Source: Gluconobacter thailandicus F149-1 = NBRC 100600
GTDB taxonomy: Bacteria > Pseudomonadota > Alphaproteobacteria > Acetobacterales > Acetobacteraceae
Direction of reading: 5' to 3'
DNA: 63,558 nucleotides
Assembly: GCF_000964465.1 (NCBI RefSeq)
Contig: NZ_BANH01000006.1
Coordinates: 1-63,558, forward strand
Positions 1-9,184 of this stretch are shown here, one piece after another. A program made the translations under genes and the position numbers. A model generated the notes under the pieces. The model was given only the letters and a program-made list of their open reading frames with translations. It had not been told where the DNA came from and ran no database searches. Each line of letters begins with the position of its first letter. Within the stretch, counting starts at the first letter, position 1.

Positions 1-26
1 CACACTTTCCATTCACAATCCAAAAC

Positions 27-66
27 TAAAAAAATCAAAAAAAAACGCCAGAAAAATCTGGCGTTT
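27..66 (-). terminator. Rho-independent terminator of clpB
   Basis: A perfect 10-bp stem (arms 43-52 and 57-66, loop AAAA) is followed on the minus strand by a long T-rich run (42 down to 27). It lies 30 nt past the clpB stop codon, in the right orientation to end that transcript. Confidence 0.9.
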
Positions 67-95
67 CTTCTGAAAGTCCCGGTTTTCCGCAGAAC

Positions 96-2696
96 TCAGT
101 CCTGCGAGACGGGATGACCGTTAATCGTAAGTCCCTTGTCACCGGCAGAAACGTGGATGGTGTCCCCATCCCGGATGGTTCCATCCAGCAACAGACCTGC
201 CAGCGGGTTCTGAAGACTACGCTGGATCACGCGCTTCAGAGGACGTGCACCGTAAACCGGATCGTATCCGGCTTCAGCAAGCCACTCCCGACCCTTCTCA
301 TCCAGTTCCAGAGTGATCTTGCGATCTTCCAGAAGCTGACGCAGGCGGCTGAGCTGAATATCGACAATCCGTCCCATATCTGCCCGCTGCAGACGGGAGA
401 ACAGGATGATCTCATCCAGACGGTTCAGGAACTCGGGCCGGAAGTGATTACGCACGACCTGCATGACCTGAGCCTGAACCAGATCCGGCGACTCACCATC
501 TTCCTGATTGGCCAGAACATCCGAGCCAAGGTTACTGGTCAGAACAATGATCGTATTGCGGAAATCCACCACACGACCCTGGCCATCCGTCAGGCGACCG
601 TCATCCAGAACCTGAAGCAGGATGTTGAAGATGTCCTCATGGGCCTTCTCCACCTCATCAAACAGAATGACCTGATACGGACGACGACGAACCGCTTCCG
701 TCAGCACGCCACCTTCGTCGTAACCAACATAACCCGGAGGCGCACCAATCAGACGGGACACCGCATGCTTCTCCATGAATTCACTCATGTCGATCCGCAG
801 CAGGGCCTTTTCGTCATCAAACAGGAACTGAGCCAGCGCCTTCGTCAGTTCGGTCTTGCCAACACCCGTTGGGCCAAGGAACAGGAACGAGCCAATCGGG
901 CGGTTCGGATCCTGAAGACCTGCACGGGCACGACGAACAGCATTGGAAACCGCAACGAGTGCCTGCTCCTGCCCGACGACACGATCACGCAAGGTGTCTT
1001 CCATCCGCATGAGCTTGGCGCGCTCGCCTTCCAGCATGCGATCTACCGGAATACCCGTCCAGCGGGACACAACCGACGCAATGCCCTGCTCTGTTACGCT
1101 GTCAGCGAACAGACCCGACTTGGATGCTGCGTCTTCTTCTTCCTGAGCCTTGGCAATCTGGGCTTCAAGGTTCGGGATCAGGCCGTACATCAGCTCGGAT
1201 GCCTTGGCGAGATTGCCCTGACGCTGTGCCACATCGACGTCGGAACGTGCTGTATCCAGCTGTTCCTTCAGCTTCTGGATGGCGTTAACGCGATCCTTCT
1301 CGGCATGCCACTCGGCCCCCATCGCATCGGACTGCTCTTCCAGATCAGCCAGCTCGGCTTCCAGAGCCTGTAGCCGATCCTTCGACGCCGTATCGTCTTC
1401 CTTACGGATGGCCTCACGCTCGATCTTCAGCTGAATGATACGGCGATCAAGTTCGTCCAAAGCTTCCGGCTTGCTGTCGATCTGCATCCGCAGACGGCTG
1501 GCAGCCTCGTCGATCAGATCAATAGCCTTGTCCGGCAGGAAGCGATCCGTGATGTAACGGTTGGAAAGCGTCGCAGCCGAGACAATGGCGTTATCCGTGA
1601 TGCGAACACCATGGTGAAGCTCGTACTTTTCCTTGATGCCACGCAGGATCGAAATCGTATCCGCGACGGACGGTTCCCCGACAAAAACCGGCTGGAAGCG
1701 ACGGGCAAGAGCTGCGTCCTTCTCAATGTACTTCCGGTATTCATCGAGCGTGGTCGCACCGATGCAGTGAAGCGTACCGCGGGCCAGTTCCGGCTTGATG
1801 AGGTTGGACGCATCCATCGCACCATCAGAGCGGCCCGCGCCGACCAGCGTGTGCATCTCGTCAATGAAGAGAATGATTTCGCCTTCTGCGGTCTCAACTT
1901 CCTTGAGAACAGCCTTCAGACGTTCTTCAAACTCACCACGGAACTTCGCACCGGCAATCAGGGCACCCATGTCGAGCGACATCAGCTTCTTGTTGCGAAG
2001 AGCCTCGGGCACGTCGCCGTTGACGATACGCAGGGCCAGACCTTCAACGATCGCGGTTTTACCCACACCCGGCTCACCGATCAGAACCGGATTGTTCTTG
2101 CTACGACGCGCCAGAACCTGAATGGCCCGACGGATTTCTTCATCACGGCCAATAACCGGATCAAGCTTGCCAGCCTGCGCCACTGCCGTCACATCGCGAG
2201 CATATTTTTTCAATGCGTCAAACGTGTTTTCAGCAGATGCGCTGGTCACAGTGCGGCCCTTGCGGATCTGGGCGACAGCACGCTCCAGCGCACTGGCATC
2301 AGCCTTGCCTTCAACAAGAGCCTTGCCTGCCGGGGAATTGCTGGCAGCAATCGCCACTAGCAGTCGATCCTGCGCAACATGACTGTCACCAGCGTTCTTT
2401 GCTGCGGCTTCGGCGGAGTCCAACAGACGCACGAAATCAGGTGTGGCCTGCGGCTGACCGGCACCACCGCCCTGAACTTTTGGCAGTTTGGCAAGCGCCG
2501 CATCATTGGCGGCCTGAACAACTTTTGGATCGCCACCTGCCGCCCGGATCAGGCCCGACGCGGCGCCCTGTTCGTCATCCAGCAGGGCCTTGAGCAGATG
2601 CTCCGGCGTCAACTGCTGGTGGTAATCCCGAAGGGCAATCGTCTGTGCAGCCTGCAAAAAACCCTGGCTGCGTTCCGTAAACTTCTGAATGTCCAT
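96..2696 (-). CDS. clpB: ATP-dependent chaperone ClpB
   Basis: Hexameric AAA+ disaggregase that works with DnaK/DnaJ in the cytoplasm to extract proteins from aggregates. The product has 866 residues, the normal ClpB length. It has a Clp N-domain (about 1-150), a first AAA+ module with Walker A GEPGVGKT, a long charged coiled-coil middle domain (about 400-520), and a second AAA+ module with GPTGVGKT and [10 protein letters not shown]. The middle domain separates it from ClpA. The start is placed at [12 protein letters not shown] because GAGGA lies 9 nt upstream; a 12-codon in-frame extension is less likely. A heat-shock-type promoter at 2775-2803 precedes it and a strong terminator follows. 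Identity is very secure. Confidence 0.97.
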   Translation of the reverse strand: MDIQKFTERSQGFLQAAQTIALRDYHQQLTPEHLLKALLDDEQGAASGLIRAAGGDPKVVQAANDAALAKLPKVQGGGAGQPQATPDFVRLLDSAEAAAKNAGDSHVAQDRLLVAIAASNSPAGKALVEGKADASALERAVAQIRKGRTVTSASAENTFDALKKYARDVTAVAQAGKLDPVIGRDEEIRRAIQVLARRSKNNPVLIGEPGVGKTAIVEGLALRIVNGDVPEALRNKKLMSLDMGALIAGAKFRGEFEERLKAVLKEVETAEGEIILFIDEMHTLVGAGRSDGAMDASNLIKPELARGTLHCIGATTLDEYRKYIEKDAALARRFQPVFVGEPSVADTISILRGIKEKYELHHGVRITDNAIVSAATLSNRYITDRFLPDKAIDLIDEAASRLRMQIDSKPEALDELDRRIIQLKIEREAIRKEDDTASKDRLQALEAELADLEEQSDAMGAEWHAEKDRVNAIQKLKEQLDTARSDVDVAQRQGNLAKASELMYGLIPNLEAQIAKAQEEEDAASKSGLFADSVTEQGIASVVSRWTGIPVDRMLEGERAKLMRMEDTLRDRVVGQEQALVAVSNAVRRARAGLQDPNRPIGSFLFLGPTGVGKTELTKALAQFLFDDEKALLRIDMSEFMEKHAVSRLIGAPPGYVGYDEGGVLTEAVRRRPYQVILFDEVEKAHEDIFNILLQVLDDGRLTDGQGRVVDFRNTIIVLTSNLGSDVLANQEDGESPDLVQAQVMQVVRNHFRPEFLNRLDEIILFSRLQRADMGRIVDIQLSRLRQLLEDRKITLELDEKGREWLAEAGYDPVYGARPLKRVIQRSLQNPLAGLLLDGTIRDGDTIHVSAGDKGLTINGHPVSQD

Positions 2697-2774
2697 TCTG
2701 ATATGTCCTCTCATGCCCCGTATCGGCGGCATATGATGTCTCGGCCGCCCCCGAAGGCGACGACCGGTGATGAA

Positions 2775-2803
2775 TATTTAGGCACTCATTTTTTTGTTTC
2801 AAG
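2775..2803 (-). promoter_or_regulatory. RpoH (sigma-32) type promoter for clpB
   Basis: On the minus strand CTTGAAA (2803-2797) is followed after 14 nt by CCTAAATA (2782-2775). CTTG-N17-CCTAAAT matches the alphaproteobacterial RpoH pattern CTTG-N17/18-CYTATNT at all but one position. It lies about 80 nt upstream of the clpB start and overlaps the 3' end of the aldo/keto reductase gene. A heat-shock promoter is expected for clpB; the exact transcription start is inferred. Confidence 0.7.
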
Positions 2804-3865
2804 GGCCTCCCGATGACGTTTGGCTGGTCCGTGCAACACCATGTCAGCCTCTGACAGCCGATCAAAGGCATTCCGTTGCTGATGCCAGTACGGGTAAACC
2901 AGATCCGGCGCACTGACGTCATCCAGCCGTGCAATCTGCGCCTTGGTCAGACGAAGCGAAGCTGCCGCCAGATTATCCAGAAGCTGGCTTTCCTTACGCG
3001 CACCAATGACCAGAGACGTCACGCCCGGTTTATGCAGCAGCCATGCAAGCGCCACCCGAGCCGCCGAAACATCATGCTCCTCAGCGATCTCAACAAGTAC
3101 CTCAACGGTATCATAGAGCTTCTCGAGGTTCCGTACTTCCGGCTCCGGCCATCCCGAGATACGACGACTATCAGCCGGAGCTGTCTTCCCACGACGATAC
3201 TTGCCCGTCAGCAACCCACAGGCCAGGGGGCTCCAGATCTGCACACCCAGCCCCTGATCCACGGCGAGCGGCAGTAACTCATATTCCGCGTCACGCGCTT
3301 CCAGAGAATAATAGATCTGCTCGGACACAGGCGTGATCAACCGATCGCGCTCTGCCGCAGACAGAAGCTTCATGGCCTGCCAGCCGGCAAAATTGGAAAT
3401 GCCCGCATAACGGATCTTGCCCTGATCCCGCAGGGTCTGAAGCGCTTCCAGTGTTTCCTCAACCGGCGTCAGGCCGTCCCATTCATGCAGGTAATACAGA
3501 TCGATATGATCGCGCCCCAGCCGACGCAGACTGTCTTCACAGGCATTGAGAATATGATGACGGGACAGGCCCTGCTCGTTCGGGCCTTTTCCTGTCGGGA
3601 ACCGAACCTTGCTGGTCACAAGCAGTTCCCGGCTACGTCCTTTCAGAACATGGCCCAGAATTTCTTCAGCTTCACCGCCGGAATAGGCATCGGCAGTATC
3701 GAACATGTTCACCCCATGCTCGACGCAGAGGTCCACCATGCGGGTGGCCTCCGAAACATCAATATTACCCGTCGCGGCGAAGTCACCCTGCCCACCAAAT
3801 GTGACAGAGCCAAAATTGAGAGCGGAAATCTTGAGGCCAGAACGACCCAGCTGACGATACTGCAT
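2786..3865 (-). CDS. Aldo/keto reductase
   Basis: NAD(P)H-dependent oxidoreductase of the aldo/keto reductase superfamily, 359 residues, cytoplasmic. The tetrad is visible: Asp56 and Tyr61 in GVNMFDTADAYSGGEAEE, Lys86 in VTSKV and His127 in YYLHEWD. The barrel runs from MQYRQLGRSGLKIS to the C-terminal cofactor region TSLVIGARKESQL. The start is set at this Met because AGAGGAG precedes it; an upstream in-frame ATG adds 13 residues with no better site. It lies upstream of clpB on the same strand, but clpB has its own promoter inside the end of this gene. Substrate cannot be read from sequence; related bacterial enzymes reduce sugars and small aldehydes. Confidence 0.88.
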   Translation of the reverse strand: MQYRQLGRSGLKISALNFGSVTFGGQGDFAATGNIDVSEATRMVDLCVEHGVNMFDTADAYSGGEAEEILGHVLKGRSRELLVTSKVRFPTGKGPNEQGLSRHHILNACEDSLRRLGRDHIDLYYLHEWDGLTPVEETLEALQTLRDQGKIRYAGISNFAGWQAMKLLSAAERDRLITPVSEQIYYSLEARDAEYELLPLAVDQGLGVQIWSPLACGLLTGKYRRGKTAPADSRRISGWPEPEVRNLEKLYDTVEVLVEIAEEHDVSAARVALAWLLHKPGVTSLVIGARKESQLLDNLAAASLRLTKAQIARLDDVSAPDLVYPYWHQQRNAFDRLSEADMVLHGPAKRHREALETKK

Positions 3866-4049
3866 ATCTATCAGACTCCTCTTCTGAGACACACCAGGAC
3901 ACACAACACCTCAATGGCGGATCGGTCCCGGTAAATTCCGTCCTGCTCCCATAATCGTGAGCAGCTCGGCATCTCATGTGCGGGCACTCTGTTCAGGAAC
4001 AGCACACCGGTCCATGATTGATGTCAAAATCCTTCGATCCGGAGCCGCC

Positions 4050-6251
4050 ATGCCGTCATTCCGTCTCCGCAGAGCCCTGCTGTCCTGCGTGTTTCTCCCG
4101 TCCCTGCTCGCGGCCCTGCCGGTTAAAGCTGCCGAACCGGCCGCCTGCATGGTCGATCTTGCGAAAACACGAAACGGCACGCTTGGACTGCCGAACCACG
4201 CCGAAGTCACTCCGGATGGGCATTCCGTCCTGTTCCTGCGCTCTGGCCCGTTCGACACACGCCTGCACCTGTTCCGCTACGACCTCCCGGATCATACCCT
4301 TCACGAACTGGCCGCTCCCGAAGCCGGTCCGGAACACCTGTCCGTAGAAGAAAAAGCCCGGCGGGAACGTGCCCGGCAGTCCATGTCCGGTATTACAGAC
4401 TATCAGATGAGCGAAGACGGCGGGACGATCCTGGCGTCTCAGGGCGGGCGCCTCATCCGGATCGCCACCGATGACGGACGCGTCTCGTCCGTTGATGGCA
4501 ACTGGATCGCCCCGCGCCTGTCTCCAAACGGCCAGACCATCGCCGTCGTCGACGATAATGATCTCTATGCCGTCGACCTCGTCAGCGGTGCCCAGACACG
4601 CCTGACCACCACAGGTACGTCAACAATAACGAACGGCCTTGCCGAATTTGCCGCAGCGGAAGAACTTGAACGGCCGGACGGTGCCTGGTGGTCTCCGGAC
4701 AGCCAGACGATCCTGTTCGAGGAAGCCGATTCCAGCACGGTTGAAAAACACTACATCACGAACCCGGAGACGCCTCAGGCCGCCCCTGTCGAGTTCCGCT
4801 ATCCCCGTGCCGGGACGCCCAATGCCCGTACACGGTTCGGCCTCATCAGTACCGAGGGCGGCGAGACACGCTGGATCAGTTGGGATCACGATGTATGGCC
4901 TTACATGGCCCGTGCCGTCTGGCGGAAGAACGGCGGCCTGTTCCTTGTTGTCCTGAACCGGCAGCAAACGCAGGAACAGGTTCTTTCCGTCGATCTCGCA
5001 ACCGGGAAAACCTCAGTCCTGCTCACAGAGGCCGACAAGGCATGGCTGAACCTGAACCCGCGGGAAGCGGCTGGTGCGCAGGCTCTCCCACTTGTTCTCA
5101 ATGGCGGACAGGGTTTCCTGTGGGCCTCCGAGCGCGGAAAAACCTGGCAACTTGAACATCATGCTGCCGATGGCTCCCTGAAGCGAATTCTTACCCCCGA
5201 TACAACGCCATACCTTGCCTTCAATGATTACGATGCTGACAGCAACAGTGTCGTTGTTACGGTGCGTCCCAACCGGATCGACAATGAGATCGTCCGTATC
5301 TCACTGGCTGACGGCAAGATCATGCCCCTCGCAACAGAACCCGGCACCCACACCATTCATTTTACTCCAGGCTTTCATCGCCTGATGGTCGATAGCTTCG
5401 CCTCCGCCGATGGCACCCGCCGCACCCTGCTCCGCGATGCAAAAGGCAAGATCCTCGCCACGTTGCCCGGCGTCGCACAGCCCCCTCACCTCCCCGTCCA
5501 CGTCCAGTTCACTACCGCCGGCGAGCGTCAGTTTGATGCTGCCGTCATCCGGCCGGAGCATTTCCAGAAAGAACATCACTATCCCGTCGTGCTGTCCGTC
5601 TACGGCGGTCCGGGCGTGAAGCTCGTGCACGACACGCCATCAAGCTTCATGGAAGAGCAGTGCCTTGCCAATCAGGGCTATGTCGTCGTCACGCTGGACG
5701 GGCGCGGCACACCCGGACGGGATCATGATTTCGAGCGCGCCATCAAGGGCAACCTGATCGACGCGCCTCTTCAGGACCAGATCGACGGTCTTCAGGCGCT
5801 GGGCAAAACCTACCCTGAACTCGATCTGACCCGTGTGGGTGTCTACGGATGGTCTTTCGGTGGCTATTTCACCGCCATGGCGACGATCCGGCGCCCTGAT
5901 ATTTTCAAGGTCGGCGTTTCTGGCGCTCCACCTGTTGATTTCGCGGATTATGACACCGCCTATACCGAACGCTATCTCGACACACCTCAGAACGACGCTG
6001 ACGGATATCGCAAAAGCAATGTCCTGACTTACGCAGACGAGCTGAAACGCCCGCTTCTGCTCATGCACGGCCTGACGGACGATAATGTCTATTTCGAAAA
6101 CACGATGAAGCTAACGCAGGCCCTCCTGAAAGCCGGGAAGCCTTACGATCTTCTGCTTCTGCCCGGCACACACATGCTCCCGGACCCGATCCTCCGCGCC
6201 CGCGTCACGCAGAGACGGGCAGAGTTTCTGAGTAACGCTCTAAAACCCTGA
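4050..6251 (+). CDS. Exported S9 (dipeptidyl peptidase IV-type) serine peptidase
   Basis: Prolyl oligopeptidase family peptidase predicted to cleave dipeptides from proline-containing peptides in the periplasm. It has 733 residues. A signal peptide (MPSFRLRRALLSC to about Ala-Lys-Ala/Ala-Glu-Pro) is followed by a beta-propeller (about 60-480) and a C-terminal alpha/beta-hydrolase domain. Nucleophile Ser602 sits in GWSFGGY, Asp677/678 in HGLTDDNV and His708 in PGTHML. The start at 4050 has GGAG 6 nt upstream and begins the signal peptide; longer starts at 3957 and 4014 would bury it. The gene is divergent from the aldo/keto reductase and convergent with an exported M20 peptidase, suggesting a shared role in peptide scavenging. 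Exact specificity is inferred. Confidence 0.9.
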   Translation: MPSFRLRRALLSCVFLPSLLAALPVKAAEPAACMVDLAKTRNGTLGLPNHAEVTPDGHSVLFLRSGPFDTRLHLFRYDLPDHTLHELAAPEAGPEHLSVEEKARRERARQSMSGITDYQMSEDGGTILASQGGRLIRIATDDGRVSSVDGNWIAPRLSPNGQTIAVVDDNDLYAVDLVSGAQTRLTTTGTSTITNGLAEFAAAEELERPDGAWWSPDSQTILFEEADSSTVEKHYITNPETPQAAPVEFRYPRAGTPNARTRFGLISTEGGETRWISWDHDVWPYMARAVWRKNGGLFLVVLNRQQTQEQVLSVDLATGKTSVLLTEADKAWLNLNPREAAGAQALPLVLNGGQGFLWASERGKTWQLEHHAADGSLKRILTPDTTPYLAFNDYDADSNSVVVTVRPNRIDNEIVRISLADGKIMPLATEPGTHTIHFTPGFHRLMVDSFASADGTRRTLLRDAKGKILATLPGVAQPPHLPVHVQFTTAGERQFDAAVIRPEHFQKEHHYPVVLSVYGGPGVKLVHDTPSSFMEEQCLANQGYVVVTLDGRGTPGRDHDFERAIKGNLIDAPLQDQIDGLQALGKTYPELDLTRVGVYGWSFGGYFTAMATIRRPDIFKVGVSGAPPVDFADYDTAYTERYLDTPQNDADGYRKSNVLTYADELKRPLLLMHGLTDDNVYFENTMKLTQALLKAGKPYDLLLLPGTHMLPDPILRARVTQRRAEFLSNALKP

Positions 6252-6263
6252 GCCTTCTGAAAA

Positions 6264-6296
6264 GGCAGCGTCTTCGACATTTCCGAAGACGCTGCC
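6264..6296. terminator. Shared terminator hairpin between convergent peptidase genes
   Basis: A perfect 13-bp stem (6264-6276 with 6284-6296, 7-nt loop) lies in the 53-nt gap between the convergent S9 and M20 peptidase genes. Read on the minus strand it is followed by TTTT; the plus-strand tail is poorer in T. It probably serves both transcripts. Confidence 0.75.
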
Positions 6297-6304
6297 CTGT
6301 TGGG

Positions 6305-7696
6305 TCAGTGAGACAGATCAGGGATCAAAACCAGAAGATCCTCCATGGCCGGAGCAATGGCCGACACAGGCGTGCGTTCATTCAAACCGTGCATGAAGGA
6401 GTCAGAGTTTTTGATGAAGATCGGACTGATCCCGTAGCTCGGCACACCATGAGAGCGGAACCACATGCTGTCACTCGCCCCTGAGGACATGGCCGCAAAA
6501 ACCGGAACACCCGGATAGGCAACGTGCATGCCATGCTCAATGGCCTGCACGACATCCGGTCGCATCGGAGAGGCCGCGGTTTCCACAGACCCTTCCGTGG
6601 CGTCTTCAATCGTCATACCCGGATCATGAGCGGCCTGACGCAGTTCCTCCATGATGGCCGTACGGGGGTGGCCGGGGAAAATACGACAGTTGATATTCGC
6701 CGTCGCCCGCTGAGGAAGCGCATTCAAGGCGTGCCCACCATCAATCATGGTTACGACGCAGGTTGTACCAATGCGCCCAACAAAGGCCGGGTCCGCAGAA
6801 AGTGTTCGGATGGCTTTCTCATCAGACGGATTGGCCGCAAACGCCTTCATCGCCGAGGCAATATCCGGCTTCTGCCACCGGGCCGCATTCACGAAGTAGC
6901 TCCGGCTCAGATCATTCAGCTCCGGCTTGAAACGATGCTGCTGAATGTGAAGCAGGTCAGCCGCAAGTTCATCAATCGCGTTAACAGCACGCGGTTCGGA
7001 AGAATGACCGCCCGGATTGGTCACAGTCAGGCGGAAATCAGCGTAGGTCTTCTCCGCACCTTCCCATGTAAAATAATCCGGCTTGCCAGTCTTTTCATCC
7101 AGCGTGCCATTGGCGCCATCCATATTCAGGACAAGTTCCGCATTGGCCAACTTGCTCGCAATGATAGCGCCGGTCGCCATCGTCGTTTCCTCATCCCCCG
7201 AAAATTCGAGAATGATGTCACGACGCGGTTTGTACCCATCCTTTTTCAGCTCCAGAAGCGCGGCAATCGCCAGCGTATCATCGAGCTTCATGTCGGTTGA
7301 ACCGCGTCCGAGCAGATAACCGTTTTCGATCTGGGGCTTGAACGGATCATGCGTCCAGTCAGACGCTTTGGCTTCCACCACGTCCATGTGACCGGAAATC
7401 ACCAAAGGCTTCAAAGCGGGATCACTGCCCGGCCAATGCGCGATCAGATACGCCGTGTCCTTGTAGGGCGTGATAACGACATCTGCAGGCGCGAAACCTC
7501 CGTTGATCAGGGCTTCCCTGAAAAGGGCGGCAACCTGAGGCGTCTGGTTGCCATCTCCTGCGACCGAGCGAAGGGCGATGGATTTTTCTGCAAGATCAAG
7601 AGCCTGCTGAGCGGCGTCCTGATGATCAGATGCCGCCGCCAGTGCACTCCCTGCCATCAGGGTTAGTGACAGTACCGCTCCAATACTTTTCCGCAT
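6305..7696 (-). CDS. Exported M20 family zinc metallopeptidase
   Basis: Di-zinc M20 carboxypeptidase/aminoacylase type enzyme, 463 residues, predicted periplasmic from its N-terminal signal peptide (MRKSIGAVLSLTLMAGSALA-A). Metal and catalytic residues are visible: His103 and Asp105 in SGHMDVV, bridging Asp135 in GRGSTDMK, Glu169/Glu170 in SGDEET and Asp193 in LNMDG. The dimerisation domain follows, and a late conserved segment with His is near the C-terminus (DSFMHGLNE). AGGAGG lies 6 nt before the start. Substrate is not identifiable; with the convergent S9 peptidase it may release amino acids from peptides outside the cytoplasm. Confidence 0.9.
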   Translation of the reverse strand: MRKSIGAVLSLTLMAGSALAAASDHQDAAQQALDLAEKSIALRSVAGDGNQTPQVAALFREALINGGFAPADVVITPYKDTAYLIAHWPGSDPALKPLVISGHMDVVEAKASDWTHDPFKPQIENGYLLGRGSTDMKLDDTLAIAALLELKKDGYKPRRDIILEFSGDEETTMATGAIIASKLANAELVLNMDGANGTLDEKTGKPDYFTWEGAEKTYADFRLTVTNPGGHSSEPRAVNAIDELAADLLHIQQHRFKPELNDLSRSYFVNAARWQKPDIASAMKAFAANPSDEKAIRTLSADPAFVGRIGTTCVVTMIDGGHALNALPQRATANINCRIFPGHPRTAIMEELRQAAHDPGMTIEDATEGSVETAASPMRPDVVQAIEHGMHVAYPGVPVFAAMSSGASDSMWFRSHGVPSYGISPIFIKNSDSFMHGLNERTPVSAIAPAMEDLLVLIPDLSH

Positions 7697-7780
7697 CCGT
7701 GCCTCCTGAATCAGATACGGAAGCGTAACCGTGCTTTCTGGCTATGCCTACCCGGACATCGGACAGCGTTGGAATGACAC

Positions 7781-7803
7781 CGCTGCCCTCCTGAAAGGCA
7801 GCG
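7781..7803 (-). terminator. Possible terminator hairpin after grxB
   Basis: A 7-bp stem CGCTGCC/GGCAGCG with a 9-nt loop sits 17 nt beyond the grxB stop codon on the minus strand. It has no T-run, so it may be Rho-assisted or only an RNA 3'-end stabiliser. Confidence 0.35.
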
Positions 7804-7819
7804 AAGCCCTCAGCCTTCC

Positions 7820-8476
7820 CTAAACAGCAAACATATCCAGAAGACTGACACCGGATTTCTCGGACATGACCTGACGATACGCCTCGACTTCCAGCGGGTA
7901 ACGAAGACCTTTGATCAGAGACATGCTGTGCAACTGCGCAAACAGGTGAATATCATCTGTCGACAGCGTGCCATTTACCGCTTCCGGAGACTGGATCAAC
8001 GGTGCCAGCTTTTCCAGGAACGCATTCAGTTCAGAGATTTCTTTTGACCCGTCTGCGAGAATTTCCCAGAACGGTCCGGTCGACTCTTCCTTGCGTCGAA
8101 TGAAACCGGCACGCGCTGATGTCGTCGCAAATTCAGGCAGCGGCGTGCAGACAGCGCGCGGCAGGAAAAGACGATACGTTGCACGGCTCCCCGCCTTCAG
8201 CCAGTGCGCGATCTCTGATCGGACCGGGCCTGTCAGAAGCGGTTCGCCAATCCCGTCGATATGGGACACGATGTCCATACTCTCGGGCATGTAGCGCCCA
8301 TTTTCTTCCAGAATCGGCACGACTTTCCGGCCGACCATACTGATCGGGCCAGCTTCGTCATCATTCAGAAAGACGCGCCGCTCGAACGGAATATTTTTGA
8401 GCCCGAAAATCATGAGAGCTTTCACGCAGAACGGGCAGTGTTCGTAGATATGCAGGATGCGTGTTGTCTGGTTCAC
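7820..8476 (-). CDS. grxB: Glutaredoxin 2
   Basis: GrxB-type glutaredoxin with a glutathione-transferase fold, 218 residues against about 215 in E. coli. The thioredoxin-fold domain comes first, with redox motif Cys14-Pro-Phe-Cys17 (E. coli has CPYC), then the cis-proline segment RKVVPILEENGRYMPESMDIVSHID, and then an all-helical C-terminal domain. It reduces mixed glutathione disulfides in the cytoplasm. AGGAAA precedes the ATG. It stands alone in an oxidative-stress-friendly neighbourhood but I see no operon. The Tyr-to-Phe change in the active site is conservative. Confidence 0.92.
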   Translation of the reverse strand: MNQTTRILHIYEHCPFCVKALMIFGLKNIPFERRVFLNDDEAGPISMVGRKVVPILEENGRYMPESMDIVSHIDGIGEPLLTGPVRSEIAHWLKAGSRATYRLFLPRAVCTPLPEFATTSARAGFIRRKEESTGPFWEILADGSKEISELNAFLEKLAPLIQSPEAVNGTLSTDDIHLFAQLHSMSLIKGLRYPLEVEAYRQVMSEKSGVSLLDMFAV

Positions 8477-8528
8477 GGTTTCCTGTGTCCTTTTTTAGAA
8501 AATAACGCACTGATATGCACGGTAGATT

Positions 8529-9113
8529 TCAGGCTTCCCCAACCGCTCCGGAAAGGAGCAGAGGGTCAATGTTGATGGCGGCCAGAGCCTTGCGCCATTT
8601 TTTCGCATGATCCAGCCCGAAAACGATCTCGTCACTGGCTGGCGCCACAAACCAGGAACTCTCCCTCAGGATCTCTTCTTCCAGTTGCCCCGGCCCCCAG
8701 GCTGCATGCCCCAAAGCCATCAATGCCTGCTTCGGGCCCTGCCCGGCCGCCAGATCACGCAAGACATCCAGACTGGCTGTCAGCGTCGCCTGTTCGTTCA
8801 CGCCCAGACTGCCTTCCCCCGTCCAGTCCGTCGAGTGAAGAACGAAACCATGCGAATGATCGACCGGGCCGCCCATGCACACTGCAATACGGCGCTCTGG
8901 TGGACTGGGTTCAATCCCCAATTGGGCAAAAAGATCGTCCAGCCCCGGCTGGGCCAGACGACGGTTGATGATGAGCCCCATCGCCCCGTCTTCAGGGGAA
9001 TGAGCACACAGATAAATCACGCTCTGGGCAAAAACCGTCTCCGCCAGTTGCGGAGCGGCGACCAGAAGCATGCCTGTCAGGTTGTCATTCTGTCCGGCGA
9101 GTGTTTTCTTCAT
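8529..9113 (-). CDS. YqgE/AlgH family protein
   Basis: Member of the UPF0301 (YqgE/AlgH) family, 194 residues, cytoplasmic. Family signatures are LTGMLLVAAPQLAETVFAQS near the N-terminus, HSPEDGAMGLIINRRL, and MGGPVDHSHGFVLHS. Biochemical role in the family is unsettled; Pseudomonas AlgH was linked to alginate regulation. AAGGA abuts the chosen ATG directly, which is tight, but the preceding residues match the N-termini of alphaproteobacterial homologues as I remember them. Met15 is an alternative start. The gene diverges from the ydfG-like gene. Confidence 0.88.
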   Translation of the reverse strand: MKKTLAGQNDNLTGMLLVAAPQLAETVFAQSVIYLCAHSPEDGAMGLIINRRLAQPGLDDLFAQLGIEPSPPERRIAVCMGGPVDHSHGFVLHSTDWTGEGSLGVNEQATLTASLDVLRDLAAGQGPKQALMALGHAAWGPGQLEEEILRESSWFVAPASDEIVFGLDHAKKWRKALAAINIDPLLLSGAVGEA

Positions 9114-9184
9114 TCCTTAAAGATGGGTGCATCTCTTGCCTCTTTGCAAGCGTTCCCCTGTCGAGAGTTTTATGGAGGTCTCCC

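Noticed and set aside
114-1373. A 419-codon open frame on the plus strand
   Set aside because: Antisense to clpB; codon pattern is a mirror of the conserved AAA+ sequence.
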